From Sarcodiotheca gaudichaudii (taxonomy: Eukaryota; Rhodophyta; Florideophyceae; Gigartinales; Solieriaceae), in the NCBI GenBank assembly GCA_032355985.1, contig JAUKVZ010000009.1:1-64000 (forward strand): a stretch of DNA of 64,000 nt. Reading direction: 5' to 3'. This document shows positions 34,401 to 41,617 of this stretch, in pieces. The notes beneath the pieces are model-generated. The model searched no databases. It was not told the origin of the DNA and worked only from the letters and a program-made list of their open reading frames with translations. The first letter of the stretch is position 1; every line of letters starts with the position of its first letter. Position numbers and translations under genes: made by a program.

Positions 34401-35071
34401 CGGCGTTCAATGCGCTGGGGATGACGTGGTCGAGCGTGCAGTGGCTGGCGGCGGCGCTGACCTTCGGTCTGGCGTTCGGCCTGCAGGAGATCTTCGCGAA
34501 CTTCATTTCGGGCCTGATTATTCTGGCGGAGCGTCCGATTCGCATTGGCGACACGGTGACCGTGGGGAATGTGACGGGAACGGTGTCGAAGATTCGCATG
34601 CGCGCGACGGTGATCACCGACTGGGACAAGAAGGAGTTGGTGATCCCGAACAAGACGTTCATCACGGGGGACATCATCAACTGGTCGCTGACTGATCCGA
34701 TCATTCGTGTGATTCTGCCGGTGGGCGTGAGCTACAGTTCGGATGTGGAGCTGGTTGAGAAACTGCTGATGCGCGCGGCGAAGGAAGCCTCCCTCGTGCT
34801 TTCAGATCCGGAGCCGCGGGTGATGTTTCTGCAGTTCGGCGACAGCACGCTTAATTTCGAGCTTCGCGTGTATATCAATGACATCGATGTGTTTGTCGCC
34901 GTGAAGCATCAGTTGCATATGACGATCATCAAGCTCTTCCGCGAGCACGATGTGGAGATCGCCTTCCCGCAGCGGGATTTGCATATACGATCGGCGCCGG
35001 GGCTGGATGAGATCATTCGGATGCAGCAAAAGATCGGCAAGGAGGAGTACGCGACCGATCCGAAGGAGTGA
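31478..35071 (+). CDS. Large MscK/KefA-like mechanosensitive channel
   Basis: A 1,197-residue inner-membrane protein. A signal peptide (1-23) is followed by a long periplasmic coiled-coil region to about residue 500 (EAQRTQLQAQRIELEQHLRALEAEVA). About eleven membrane helices lie between 507 and 1016. The MscS core comes at the C-terminus: pore helix WLAAALTFGLAFGLQEIFANFISGL and beta domain RIGDTVTVGNVTGTVSKIRMRATVI with VIPNKTFITGDIINWSL. Between helices 8 and 9 there is a Ser/Gly/Asn-rich loop (about 860-900) that looks unstructured. Role: protection from osmotic downshock. The rimB-like/rimK cluster follows 15 nt downstream on the same strand, so co-transcription is likely. Confidence 0.9.
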   Translation: MRKLTRALAVILALGVLAFALRAQTESAAPVSPTAEETLGKIQSQIDRIESNTGLDQATREAALGALNNAKAAMDRAAAFSKEAADFRQRAEEAPQLLASIRSELAQSPTAPSPQVPENATLQQVEQGLSQATADLQAARQSERELADAATRNTNRRNELPGLIARLREQISELDRTLQDPSVGDPSSPMAEAQRTQLQAQRIELEQHLRALEAEVASHSARSEMRIARQDRAKRRTSEAEQLVAAWQSIVSARRQAEAVTTAQEAQRLRRAAARQHAVLQQYAEETAERAKSRTGAQGAASRIDLVTQEAEQAESRVSRLRSEFDSIDRRIDASGLNRATGLLLRRLRESLPSENELSGRIRSTQSELENVEYELIDLQEERFDAGDIDQVAQSLIAQIPEAERNADMEAAARELAAARRDLLDQLISDTTTLFNRLLELNVALRETRRIADVYSEFVSERILWVPSHTGDRLPHANDIAATFSWLTNQSAWKEAATTTWDYVRRRAALSALLTILALALWFISNRCRRELRRRGELVSRFTTDSTRHTVAALILTMLLAAPEAVTLALLGLLLIRPEGQPQVAAAVGNGLLSAAAVLYPLVLLRHVTRVGGLALAHFRWPSLAVKGLRRSVRWFTPIMATLAGLIGVLDNGVEEPSNAFTVRILFTAQLITLGVFLYRVLGAKSPVLRETLEKHKKGWMYRLRHVWRSFALLFPAVMIVLSWVGYHYTAVQLELRFERSLMLALALVLINGLTLRWLFVARRRLAVEEARRRRAQAAAEADSASATSLSIEEEERIDLPALSEQTKHLFHTGITVGAIIGLVVIWSAALPALRMLDRVQLWPNVQLTTLDDDEANQAALSMASASTSQSGASGGATNGNGSSTNGASSSSPLPTSSIQNELTDASSTEAVGHTITVADVGVFLLVLIATYVLFKDVPGLLEIVVLQRLPMDAGSRYALSTVIRYAIAIIGIVAAFNALGMTWSSVQWLAAALTFGLAFGLQEIFANFISGLIILAERPIRIGDTVTVGNVTGTVSKIRMRATVITDWDKKELVIPNKTFITGDIINWSLTDPIIRVILPVGVSYSSDVELVEKLLMRAAKEASLVLSDPEPRVMFLQFGDSTLNFELRVYINDIDVFVAVKHQLHMTIIKLFREHDVEIAFPQRDLHIRSAPGLDEIIRMQQKIGKEEYATDPKE

Positions 35072-35086
35072 TCGGGCGCGACGCAT

Positions 35087-35569
35087 ATGTCGGCGACGCC
35101 AGGAAAAGAGCGAAGTTCATTGGAGATTGATCAGGATCTTGTGCTGATCGGCGCCCGGGAGCGGATTGATCTGCCCGAGTGGGGCGTCGAGCGTTTGCGC
35201 GCCAAAATCGATACGGGCGCACGCACAAGCGCGATTCATGTGCGCGAGATCATCGAGCTGGATGACGGGCGCCTACGATTCGAAGTGGTCGTGAAGGAAC
35301 GCCCGGATCGAAAGAGCGTCTGGGTGGAAGCGGAACAGGTTCGGCGCACGACGATCAAGCCGAGCAGCGGCGTGCGTCAGCGGCGTTACGTGGTTGAAAC
35401 GCTGATGCGACTTGGTCCGGTGGAGCGGCGGATCGAGATCAGTCTCGTCTGCCGCAAGGGCATGCTCTGCCGCATGCTGATCGGAAGGACGGCGCTGAAT
35501 GGCTCGTTCATCGTGAACCCGGCGCGGCGGTACATTCACAATCGCGCCAGAAAGAAGAAAGACAGATGA
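35087..35569 (+). CDS. RimB-like ATP-dependent zinc protease/retropepsin-like protein
   Basis: A 160-residue protein of the family annotated as ATP-dependent zinc protease (DUF785). It has a retropepsin-like fold, with the aspartic-protease-like triad in KIDTGARTSAIH (about 47-58) and LIGRTALNGSFIVNPARRY near the end. In pseudomonads the related RimB works with the glutamate ligase RimK in modifying ribosomal protein S6; that role is inferred here from the RimK gene, which starts 4 nt before this gene's stop. No signal peptide. The ATG at 35087 has AAGGAG about 20 nt upstream, farther than usual, so translation may depend on coupling with the upstream gene. Confidence 0.82.
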   Translation: MSATPGKERSSLEIDQDLVLIGARERIDLPEWGVERLRAKIDTGARTSAIHVREIIELDDGRLRFEVVVKERPDRKSVWVEAEQVRRTTIKPSSGVRQRRYVVETLMRLGPVERRIEISLVCRKGMLCRMLIGRTALNGSFIVNPARRYIHNRARKKKDR

Positions 35570-36774
35570 AACTCGGAATCCTCTCGGCGGCGCCGCGTTG
35601 TTACAGCACGCGCCGACTCAAACAGGCGGCCGAGCAGCGCGGGCACACGGTGAAGGTGCTCAATACGCTTCGGTTTGCGCTGGAGCTATCGCACGGCGAT
35701 CCGGATCTGTTCTATCGAGACAAGCCGATGAGTGAGTATGACGCCGTGCTCCCTCGCATCGGCGCTTCGATCACCTATTTCGGCACGGCGGTCGTGCGTC
35801 AGTTCGAGCAGATGGATGTGTATACGCCGAATACGGCCAACGGCATCGCCAACTCGCGTGACAAGCTGCGTTCATTGCAGATTCTGAGTCGTCATGACAT
35901 CGGGATTCCGCATACGTGCTACGTGCGCGATCGCAAGGGCGTGCCCGATGCTCTGGAGCGCATCGGCGGCGCGCCTGTCATCATCAAGCTGCTGGAGGGC
36001 ACGCAGGGCGTCGGCGTCATACTTGCGGACTCGGACAAGGTGGCCGAGGCGATCATCGAGACATTGCAGGGCGCCAGCCAGAATGTGTTAATTCAGAAGT
36101 TCGTCGCCGAGAGCAAGGGAAAGGACATTCGCGCGTTCGTCGTCGGCGATCGTGTGGTCGCGGCGATTCGGCGTGTGGCGCAGGGGCAGGAGTTTCGCAG
36201 CAACATTCATCGCGGCGGCGTCGCGCAGCCGGTGGAGCTGGATGAGACGTATCAGGAGACGGCCGTGCGCTCGGCGCAGATCCTTGGCTTGCGCGTCGCA
36301 GGCGTGGACATGCTCGAGGGCAAGGATGGGCCGCAGGTGATGGAGGTGAACTCCTCACCGGGGCTGGAAGGCATCGAGACGGGGACGCAGCTTGATGTGG
36401 CGGGCGCGATCATTGATTACATGGCCGATCGCGTGGATTTCCCTGAGATTGATGTGCGTCAGCGGCTGACGGTCACGAAGGGATATGGCGTGGCGGAGCT
36501 TCATATTCCTGCAGGTTCGGAGATGATCGGCAAGACCATTGGTGATTCGGGGCTGCGCGACAAGGACATCACGGTGCTGACTTTGAATCGCGGGACTTCG
36601 GTGATCTCCAATCCGAAGAGTTCGCGCGAGATCGAGGCAGATGATCGCATGCTGTGCTACGGCAGGCACGATTCCATGCGCGGCCTGGTGACATCCAGGC
36701 GCAAACGGAAGCGAAAGGATAAGATCCGGGATCTTGATCCTGCGCTGATTGATTCGATGGACAACAGCCAATGA
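35566..36774 (+). CDS. rimK: RimK-type ATP-grasp glutamate ligase fused to a TrkA-C domain
   Basis: A 402-residue protein. Residues 1-290 are a RimK homologue: preATP-grasp MKLGILSAAPRCYSTRRLKQAAEQRGH, ATP-grasp IIKLLEGTQGVGVILAD, FVAESKGKDIRAFVVGDRVVAAIRR, and the metal site VDMLEGKDGPQVMEVNSSPGLEGIE. RimK adds glutamates to the C-terminus of ribosomal protein S6. About residues 298-375 add a TrkA-C-like module (AELHIPAGSEMIGKTIGDSGLRDKDITVLTLNRG, IEADDRMLCYGRHDSMRGLV), a domain normally found on potassium channels and transporters as a nucleotide sensor. The E. coli enzyme is about 300 residues and lacks it. The gene overlaps both neighbours by 4 nt, so the three proteins are translationally coupled. 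Confidence 0.9.
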   Translation: MKLGILSAAPRCYSTRRLKQAAEQRGHTVKVLNTLRFALELSHGDPDLFYRDKPMSEYDAVLPRIGASITYFGTAVVRQFEQMDVYTPNTANGIANSRDKLRSLQILSRHDIGIPHTCYVRDRKGVPDALERIGGAPVIIKLLEGTQGVGVILADSDKVAEAIIETLQGASQNVLIQKFVAESKGKDIRAFVVGDRVVAAIRRVAQGQEFRSNIHRGGVAQPVELDETYQETAVRSAQILGLRVAGVDMLEGKDGPQVMEVNSSPGLEGIETGTQLDVAGAIIDYMADRVDFPEIDVRQRLTVTKGYGVAELHIPAGSEMIGKTIGDSGLRDKDITVLTLNRGTSVISNPKSSREIEADDRMLCYGRHDSMRGLVTSRRKRKRKDKIRDLDPALIDSMDNSQ

Positions 36775-37877
36775 GCACCAACTCGGACGCCGCCCGGCCG
36801 GACATCAGTCGGTGGGAGACTGTCACGGTTGAGCCCGGGCAGGGCGCTGAAACGCACATCACGGTGTCGGAGAGTTACTCGGGCGCCAACATCCGTATCC
36901 CTGTCTATATCTGGCGAGGCGAGAAGCCGGGGCCGAGCGTGTTTGTCACGGGCGCCGTGCATGGCGATGAGATCAACGGCGTCGGCGCGATCCGTCAGAT
37001 CATCGTTGAAGAGCCATTCAATCTTGTGTCGGGCACGCTGGTGCTTGTGCCGGTGGTGAACATTCTCGGCTTTGAGCGTCATTCGCGGTATCTGCCTGAT
37101 CGGCGGGATCTGAATCGAAGTTTTCCCGGGACGAAGGAAGGCAGTCTGGCGAGCCGGCTGGCGCGATCGGTGTTTGAGGGCATCGTCAAGCGATGTGATT
37201 ACGGCATCGATCTGCATACGGCGGCTCTGCGGCGAACGAACTTTCCGAACGTTCGCGCGGATATGACTGTTCCTGAGATTGCGGACTTTGCGCGCGCGTT
37301 CGGCGCCGAGTTGATCGTCAGCGGGACGGGGCCGAAGGGTTCGCTGCGAAAGTCGGCGTGTCAGGCGGGTTGCCGCACGATTATTCTTGAAGCGGGCGAA
37401 GTGTGGAAGGTGGAGCGATCTGTTGCTGAGTATGCCGTGCGAGGCGTGCGGAACTGTCTGATTCATCTGGGCATGGTTGAAGGCGAGATGGAGCAGCCTT
37501 CATATCGCATTGAGACGGACAAGTCGCAGTGGGTTCGCGCGACGCATGGCGGGTTTCTGCGCTTTCACATCGCGCCGGGCGACATCGTCGAAGGCGGCGA
37601 GCCGATTGCGACCAACACGAGCCTGACGGGTCGGGAGCAGAACATTCTTCTGGCGCCGCGAAGCGGGGTTGTGCTTGGCATGACGACATTGCCCTCGGTG
37701 GCGCCGGGCGATCCGGTGTGCCATCTGGCGTATACAAAGAAGGGCGCCTTGCGCAAGGCGGAGATTGCGGGCGCGAAGGGAAGCGACACAAGCCTGTATC
37801 AACGCATGCGCGATGATCTGGCGTCGAACGTCATGGTCAGCGAGACGACGCCGCCCAGTGACGGCGCCTCGTCATAG
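36771..37877 (+). CDS. Succinylglutamate desuccinylase/aspartoacylase family zinc hydrolase
   Basis: A 368-residue M14-fold amidohydrolase of the AstE/AspA family. Zinc ligands are His64 and Glu67 (AVHGDEING) and His149 (IDLHTAAL); the catalytic Glu is in IILEAGEVW. RRDLNRSFPG is the substrate-binding arginine segment. The C-terminal 100 residues form a small beta domain with GDIVEGGEPIATNTSLTG. Members next to RimK are commonly annotated as succinylglutamate desuccinylase, but the true substrate is unknown. An N-acyl or isopeptide-linked glutamate is a reasonable guess from the context. It overlaps rimK by 4 nt and the convergent ZntB-like gene by 6 nt. Confidence 0.85.
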   Translation: MSTNSDAARPDISRWETVTVEPGQGAETHITVSESYSGANIRIPVYIWRGEKPGPSVFVTGAVHGDEINGVGAIRQIIVEEPFNLVSGTLVLVPVVNILGFERHSRYLPDRRDLNRSFPGTKEGSLASRLARSVFEGIVKRCDYGIDLHTAALRRTNFPNVRADMTVPEIADFARAFGAELIVSGTGPKGSLRKSACQAGCRTIILEAGEVWKVERSVAEYAVRGVRNCLIHLGMVEGEMEQPSYRIETDKSQWVRATHGGFLRFHIAPGDIVEGGEPIATNTSLTGREQNILLAPRSGVVLGMTTLPSVAPGDPVCHLAYTKKGALRKAEIAGAKGSDTSLYQRMRDDLASNVMVSETTPPSDGASS

Positions 37878-38843
37878 CCAGCGCCGCCAGCGCGAGATGA
37901 TGATGCACATTGCGGCGAAGCCGATCATCAGCAGGCAGATGTAGATGAACGCGCTTCCCTCTCGTTCGCCGGGGATGCCGCCGACATTCATGCCGAAGAG
38001 GCCGGAAATGATGGTCATGGGCAGGCAGATGGCGGCGACGACGGTGAGGACGTACATGCGCGAGTTCATGCGCTCGCTGAACTGGTTGGTGATTTCATCC
38101 TGAATGACAACGCTGCGATTCTTGGCGGCGTCCAGATCCTCGACGAAGCGCATGACGCGGTTGACGGTCTCTTTCAGTCTGCGGCGTTCGCCCTCGTCGA
38201 GCCACTTCGCTTCGATCTCGTACAGATCAGCCAGCGCCTTGGCCTGCGGGCGCAGGTGGCGATGCAGACGGATAACCTGTTGGCGCACGGTGGCCAGCGC
38301 GTGGCGATCGGATGTCTGCTCATCATCGACGACGGAGTCTTCGATATCGTCGAGCTGATCGTCGATGTCATCGATCACGGGGCCCATGCGATCGGCGAGG
38401 CCGGTGACCAGATCGACGACAAGGGCGCCGACGCTTTCAGGGCCATCGCCTTTGCGCATGCGTTCGGCCAGATCGGCGACGGCGAAGAGTTTCTCGCGCC
38501 GAAGTGTGATGATGCGATCGGGCTCGATCCACATGCGAAGGGAGACCATGTCGGATGGATCGGCGCCTTCGGCAAGGTTGGCGCCGCGAAGGGTCAGGAC
38601 GAATCCGTCGCCATGCCTTTCGATGCGCGGGCGGGACTGACCGGCGAGCAAGCCCAGAACGGCGACTTCATCGAGACCGGATTCCTCCTGAAGCCAGCGG
38701 CGGCTTGATTCGTGCTCTCGATGAAAGTGAATCCAGATCGAGCCGCGGCCGGGCGTCCAGTCGCGCGCCTGCGCCCACGTGAGTTCGACGGGATCCCCGG
38801 CGCCGAGATCGAAGGCGAAGATGAAGTCGGTGGAGGAGGCCAT
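37872..38843 (-). CDS. CorA/ZntB-family divalent cation transporter
   Basis: A 323-residue transporter with an acidic N-terminal cytoplasmic funnel domain (helix-rich, including VIDDIDDQLDDIEDSVVDDEQTSD) and two C-terminal membrane helices separated by the CorA signature GMNVGGIPG. The N-terminus AFDLGAGDPVELTWAQARDW and the GMN-x-GGIPG form resemble ZntB zinc transporters rather than magnesium CorA. Direction of transport is not certain from sequence. A TACCAT box lies 7 nt before the ATG, so the mRNA may be leaderless. It is divergent from modABC. Confidence 0.88.
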   Translation of the reverse strand: MASSTDFIFAFDLGAGDPVELTWAQARDWTPGRGSIWIHFHREHESSRRWLQEESGLDEVAVLGLLAGQSRPRIERHGDGFVLTLRGANLAEGADPSDMVSLRMWIEPDRIITLRREKLFAVADLAERMRKGDGPESVGALVVDLVTGLADRMGPVIDDIDDQLDDIEDSVVDDEQTSDRHALATVRQQVIRLHRHLRPQAKALADLYEIEAKWLDEGERRRLKETVNRVMRFVEDLDAAKNRSVVIQDEITNQFSERMNSRMYVLTVVAAICLPMTIISGLFGMNVGGIPGEREGSAFIYICLLMIGFAAMCIIISRWRRWL

Positions 38844-38856
38844 GGAGGCTATGGTA
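38844..38856 (-). promoter_or_regulatory. -10 box TACCAT, 7 nt before the ZntB-like start
   Basis: On the minus strand TACCAT (38856-38851) is followed by seven bases and the ATG at 38843. Confidence 0.35.
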
Positions 38857-38907
38857 CCGCAGTCACCGCTCCTGACGCATGATCTCGCTCCGTGCGGCTG
38901 GACGGCT

Positions 38908-38919
38908 CATAATGCATGT
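38908..38919 (+). promoter_or_regulatory. -10 box CATAAT, 6 nt before the modA GTG (leaderless)
   Basis: CATAAT at 38908-38913, six bases, then GTG at 38920. There is no Shine-Dalgarno before the GTG. Confidence 0.45.
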
Positions 38920-39723
38920 GTGGCTGCCGAGACGAATCGAAACTTGCGATGGCTCGCCGGTCTGGCGATCGCTTGTGCTGCGCTGGGCGCCTGTGCGCCG
39001 AGTCAGGAGGGCGCGTCTTCGGATGTGCTGACCATCTTCTGCGCCTCCAGCGCCGGCGATGCGATGTCACAGGTGGCGGAGGCGTTTGAGCGCGAGTCGG
39101 GTGTTCGTGTTCGGGTCAATGTCGCGGGCACATCGACGCTCGCGCGGCAGATTCTGGCCGGGGCGGAGGCGGATGTGTTTCTTGCCGCGGACGAGGTGTG
39201 GATGAACTATCTCCAGCAGCAGGGCGCCGTGGTTGAAGGATCGCGGTTTGATCTGCTTGGCAATGAACTGGTGATGGTTACGCCGGTTGACGCCGCGCCG
39301 CCGGATGATCGCTGGTATCTGAATGCGGCGATGGTCGTCGATCGTGTGTCGCTTGCGGATCCGACGCATGTGCCGGCGGGGCGGTATGCAAAGGAGGCGC
39401 TTGATTCGCTGGGGCAGTGGGATGCGGTGCATGATCGCATGATTCCGGCGCTGGATGTTCGCGCTGCGCTGCGGCTTGTGGAGATGGGTGAGGCGGATGT
39501 CGGCATTGTGTATCGCACGGATGCGCTTGGATCGGATGATGTGCAGATCGTGGGTACGTATCCGGCGGGCACGCATGTGCCGATTCGATATCCGTCGGCG
39601 CTGGTGCGCGACAATGGCGAGGGCGAGGCATTTCTGACATTTCTCAGGAGTGGCGCCGCTCGGGCGATCTTCGAAGAGGCCGGATTTGAAGTGATTGCAC
39701 ATGCGCGGGGAGTGGCGCCGTGA
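38920..39723 (+). CDS. modA: Molybdate ABC transporter substrate-binding lipoprotein
   Basis: A 267-residue precursor with an N-terminal (M)AAETNRNLRWLAGLAIACAALGAC lipobox, Cys25 being the acylated residue. The mature protein is a type II periplasmic binding protein: TIFCASSAGDAMSQVAEAFERESGVRVRVNVAGTSTLARQILAGAEADVFLAAD, with Ser residues expected to bind the oxyanion, and DVGIVYRTDA in the second lobe. It ends GVAP. GTG 38920 fits a leaderless start. Its stop overlaps the modB GTG by 4 nt. Together with modBC it forms a high-affinity molybdate (or tungstate) importer; binding specificity between the two cannot be told. Confidence 0.9.
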   Translation: MAAETNRNLRWLAGLAIACAALGACAPSQEGASSDVLTIFCASSAGDAMSQVAEAFERESGVRVRVNVAGTSTLARQILAGAEADVFLAADEVWMNYLQQQGAVVEGSRFDLLGNELVMVTPVDAAPPDDRWYLNAAMVVDRVSLADPTHVPAGRYAKEALDSLGQWDAVHDRMIPALDVRAALRLVEMGEADVGIVYRTDALGSDDVQIVGTYPAGTHVPIRYPSALVRDNGEGEAFLTFLRSGAARAIFEEAGFEVIAHARGVAP

Positions 39724-40409
39724 CGCCTGCCGAATGGGGCGCATTGCTGCTTTCTTTGCGTGTGGCGACTGTCGCGACGATCGTGATGATCCCGCCGGGC
39801 GTCTTCTGCGCGTGGCTGCTGGCGCGGCGATCGTTTCCGGGCAAGGTGTTGTTTGATGCGGCGCTGCATCTGCCGCTGGTGTTGCCGCCGGTGGTGGTGG
39901 GATATCTGCTGCTCGTGCTGCTGGGGCGTCAGGGTGTGATCGGTGGCTGGCTGCACAGCGCGCTGGGGATTGACATTGCGTTTACATGGGTGGCCGCGGC
40001 GATCGCTTCGGCGGTGGTGGCGTTTCCGCTCTTCGTGCGGGCGCTGCGGCTTTCGATTGAGTTGATTGATCGGCGCCTGGAGGGCGCTGCGGCGACGCTG
40101 GGCGCTTCATCCTGGCGCATCTTCTGCACGATCACGCTGCCGCTGTCATTGCCGGGATTGTGCGCCGGCGCGCTGCTGGCCTTTGCGCGGGCGCTGGGTG
40201 AATTTGGAGCAACGATCACGTTTGCGGGGAATATCGAGGGGAAGACGCGGACGCTGCCGCTGGCGATCTTTACGGAGTCGCAGGTTCCCGGCGGTGACGC
40301 CGCGGCGATGCGGCTGGTGGTGATCTCCATCGTGATTGCGCTGGGCGCGATGATCGGGGCGGAGCTGCTGGCGCGCTCCATGCATCGAAGGATCAGGGCG
40401 CACGCATGA
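39720..40409 (+). CDS. modB: Molybdate ABC transporter permease
   Basis: A 229-residue inner-membrane permease with about five helices and the ABC contact loop EGAAATLGASSWRIFCTITLPLSLPGLCAGALLAFARALGEFGATITFAGN, the typical EAA signature of ModB. GTG start in a 4-nt overlap with modA; ATGA overlap with modC. The family is about 220-230 residues long, so it is complete. Confidence 0.93.
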   Translation: MTPAEWGALLLSLRVATVATIVMIPPGVFCAWLLARRSFPGKVLFDAALHLPLVLPPVVVGYLLLVLLGRQGVIGGWLHSALGIDIAFTWVAAAIASAVVAFPLFVRALRLSIELIDRRLEGAAATLGASSWRIFCTITLPLSLPGLCAGALLAFARALGEFGATITFAGNIEGKTRTLPLAIFTESQVPGGDAAAMRLVVISIVIALGAMIGAELLARSMHRRIRAHA

Positions 40410-41476
40410 TTGATGTGGCGATCCAACTTGCGCAGGGTGACTTTGAGCTGCATGTCGCGTTCACATCCGATGCGCCCGTGCTCGGTCTCTTCGGGTCCAA
40501 CGGCGCGGGCAAGAGCACGCTGGTGCGCTGCATCGCCGGGCTGGAGCGCGGCGCCACGGGGCGGATCGTCATCGATGGGCGCACGCTGCTTGAAAGCGAC
40601 AAGGGCATCGACCTGGCGCCGAATAAGCGGCGCGTGGGCGTTGTGTTTCAGGAGGCGCTGCTCTTTCCCCACTACTCGGTGCGTGGGAATCTGCTGTATG
40701 GGTCGAGCGCGACGAACGGGCGATTCGACACGATTGTCGAGCTGCTGGCGCTTTCGCCGCTGCTGTCACGGCGGCCGGCGGAGCTTTCAGGCGGTGAGCG
40801 GCAGCGCGCGGCGCTGGGGCGGGCGATTCTGAGCGAGCCGCAGGTGCTCGTGCTGGATGAGCCGATGGCTTCACTGGATGTGCGTCTGCGGCGGCAGATT
40901 CTTCCCTATCTGCGAAGCATTCAATCGGCGCTTTCGATTCCGATGATCTCGATCAGTCATGATCTGACCGAGCTTCTGCAACTGACGGATGAGCTGCTTG
41001 TGCTTGACGAAGGGCGCGTCGTCGGCTGCGGCAGGTATTCGCAGATCATTCACGAATCCACGGTGGCCGAGAGTCTGCATGATCGCGGGATGACGAACGT
41101 GCTTGGCGGGAAAGTCGTCTCGCATGATCAGCAGGCGGGTGTGTCGTTTGTGTCGCTGGGGGACAAGAGTGAGCATCGGATCAGTGTGCCGCGGCTTTCG
41201 CAGGCGCCGGGGGAGCGCGTTTCGCTGGCGCTGCGGCCCTGGGATATCGCGCTCGCGAAGGGGCCGGTGGAGGGCGTTTCGATTCAGAACCAGCTTTCGG
41301 CGCGCGTGGTTCGATCGACGGCTCTGGAGAAGCGGGTGTTGGTGGAGCTGGACCTGGGCTCGCCGGTGATCTGCGAGATCAGCCGCCGCAGCGCGGAGGA
41401 TCTGGGAATCGAGGCCGGCGGTTCGGTGACGTGTCTGATCAAGAGTCACGCGTTTCAGCCGCTGGACTCGGCCTGA
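40406..41476 (+). CDS. modC: Molybdate ABC transporter ATP-binding protein
   Basis: A 356-residue ATPase. Walker A is GSNGAGKST (about 33-41), the signature is LSGGERQRAALGRA, Walker B is VLVLDEPMASLD, and the switch His is in ISISHDLTEL. The last 70 residues (IQNQLSARVVRSTALEKRVLVELDLGSPVICEISRRSAEDL) form a TOBE/MOP-like molybdate-binding domain that allows substrate feedback. It is the third gene of modABC and overlaps modB by 4 nt. No molybdenum-cofactor gene or ModE regulator is nearby. Confidence 0.94.
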   Translation: MIDVAIQLAQGDFELHVAFTSDAPVLGLFGSNGAGKSTLVRCIAGLERGATGRIVIDGRTLLESDKGIDLAPNKRRVGVVFQEALLFPHYSVRGNLLYGSSATNGRFDTIVELLALSPLLSRRPAELSGGERQRAALGRAILSEPQVLVLDEPMASLDVRLRRQILPYLRSIQSALSIPMISISHDLTELLQLTDELLVLDEGRVVGCGRYSQIIHESTVAESLHDRGMTNVLGGKVVSHDQQAGVSFVSLGDKSEHRISVPRLSQAPGERVSLALRPWDIALAKGPVEGVSIQNQLSARVVRSTALEKRVLVELDLGSPVICEISRRSAEDLGIEAGGSVTCLIKSHAFQPLDSA

Positions 41477-41617
41477 GGGCGGCGAAAAAGTGTCGAGGCT
41501 TCGTGGCAGGTGACGGGCGGCTTTCCCGCCATTGGAGGTACGATGTGCTCCGTCCTGCGGGGAACGGGGCGCCAGACGCCGACCATTCAAGCCTTCCCCC
41601 CTTCGAAAGGGACATCC

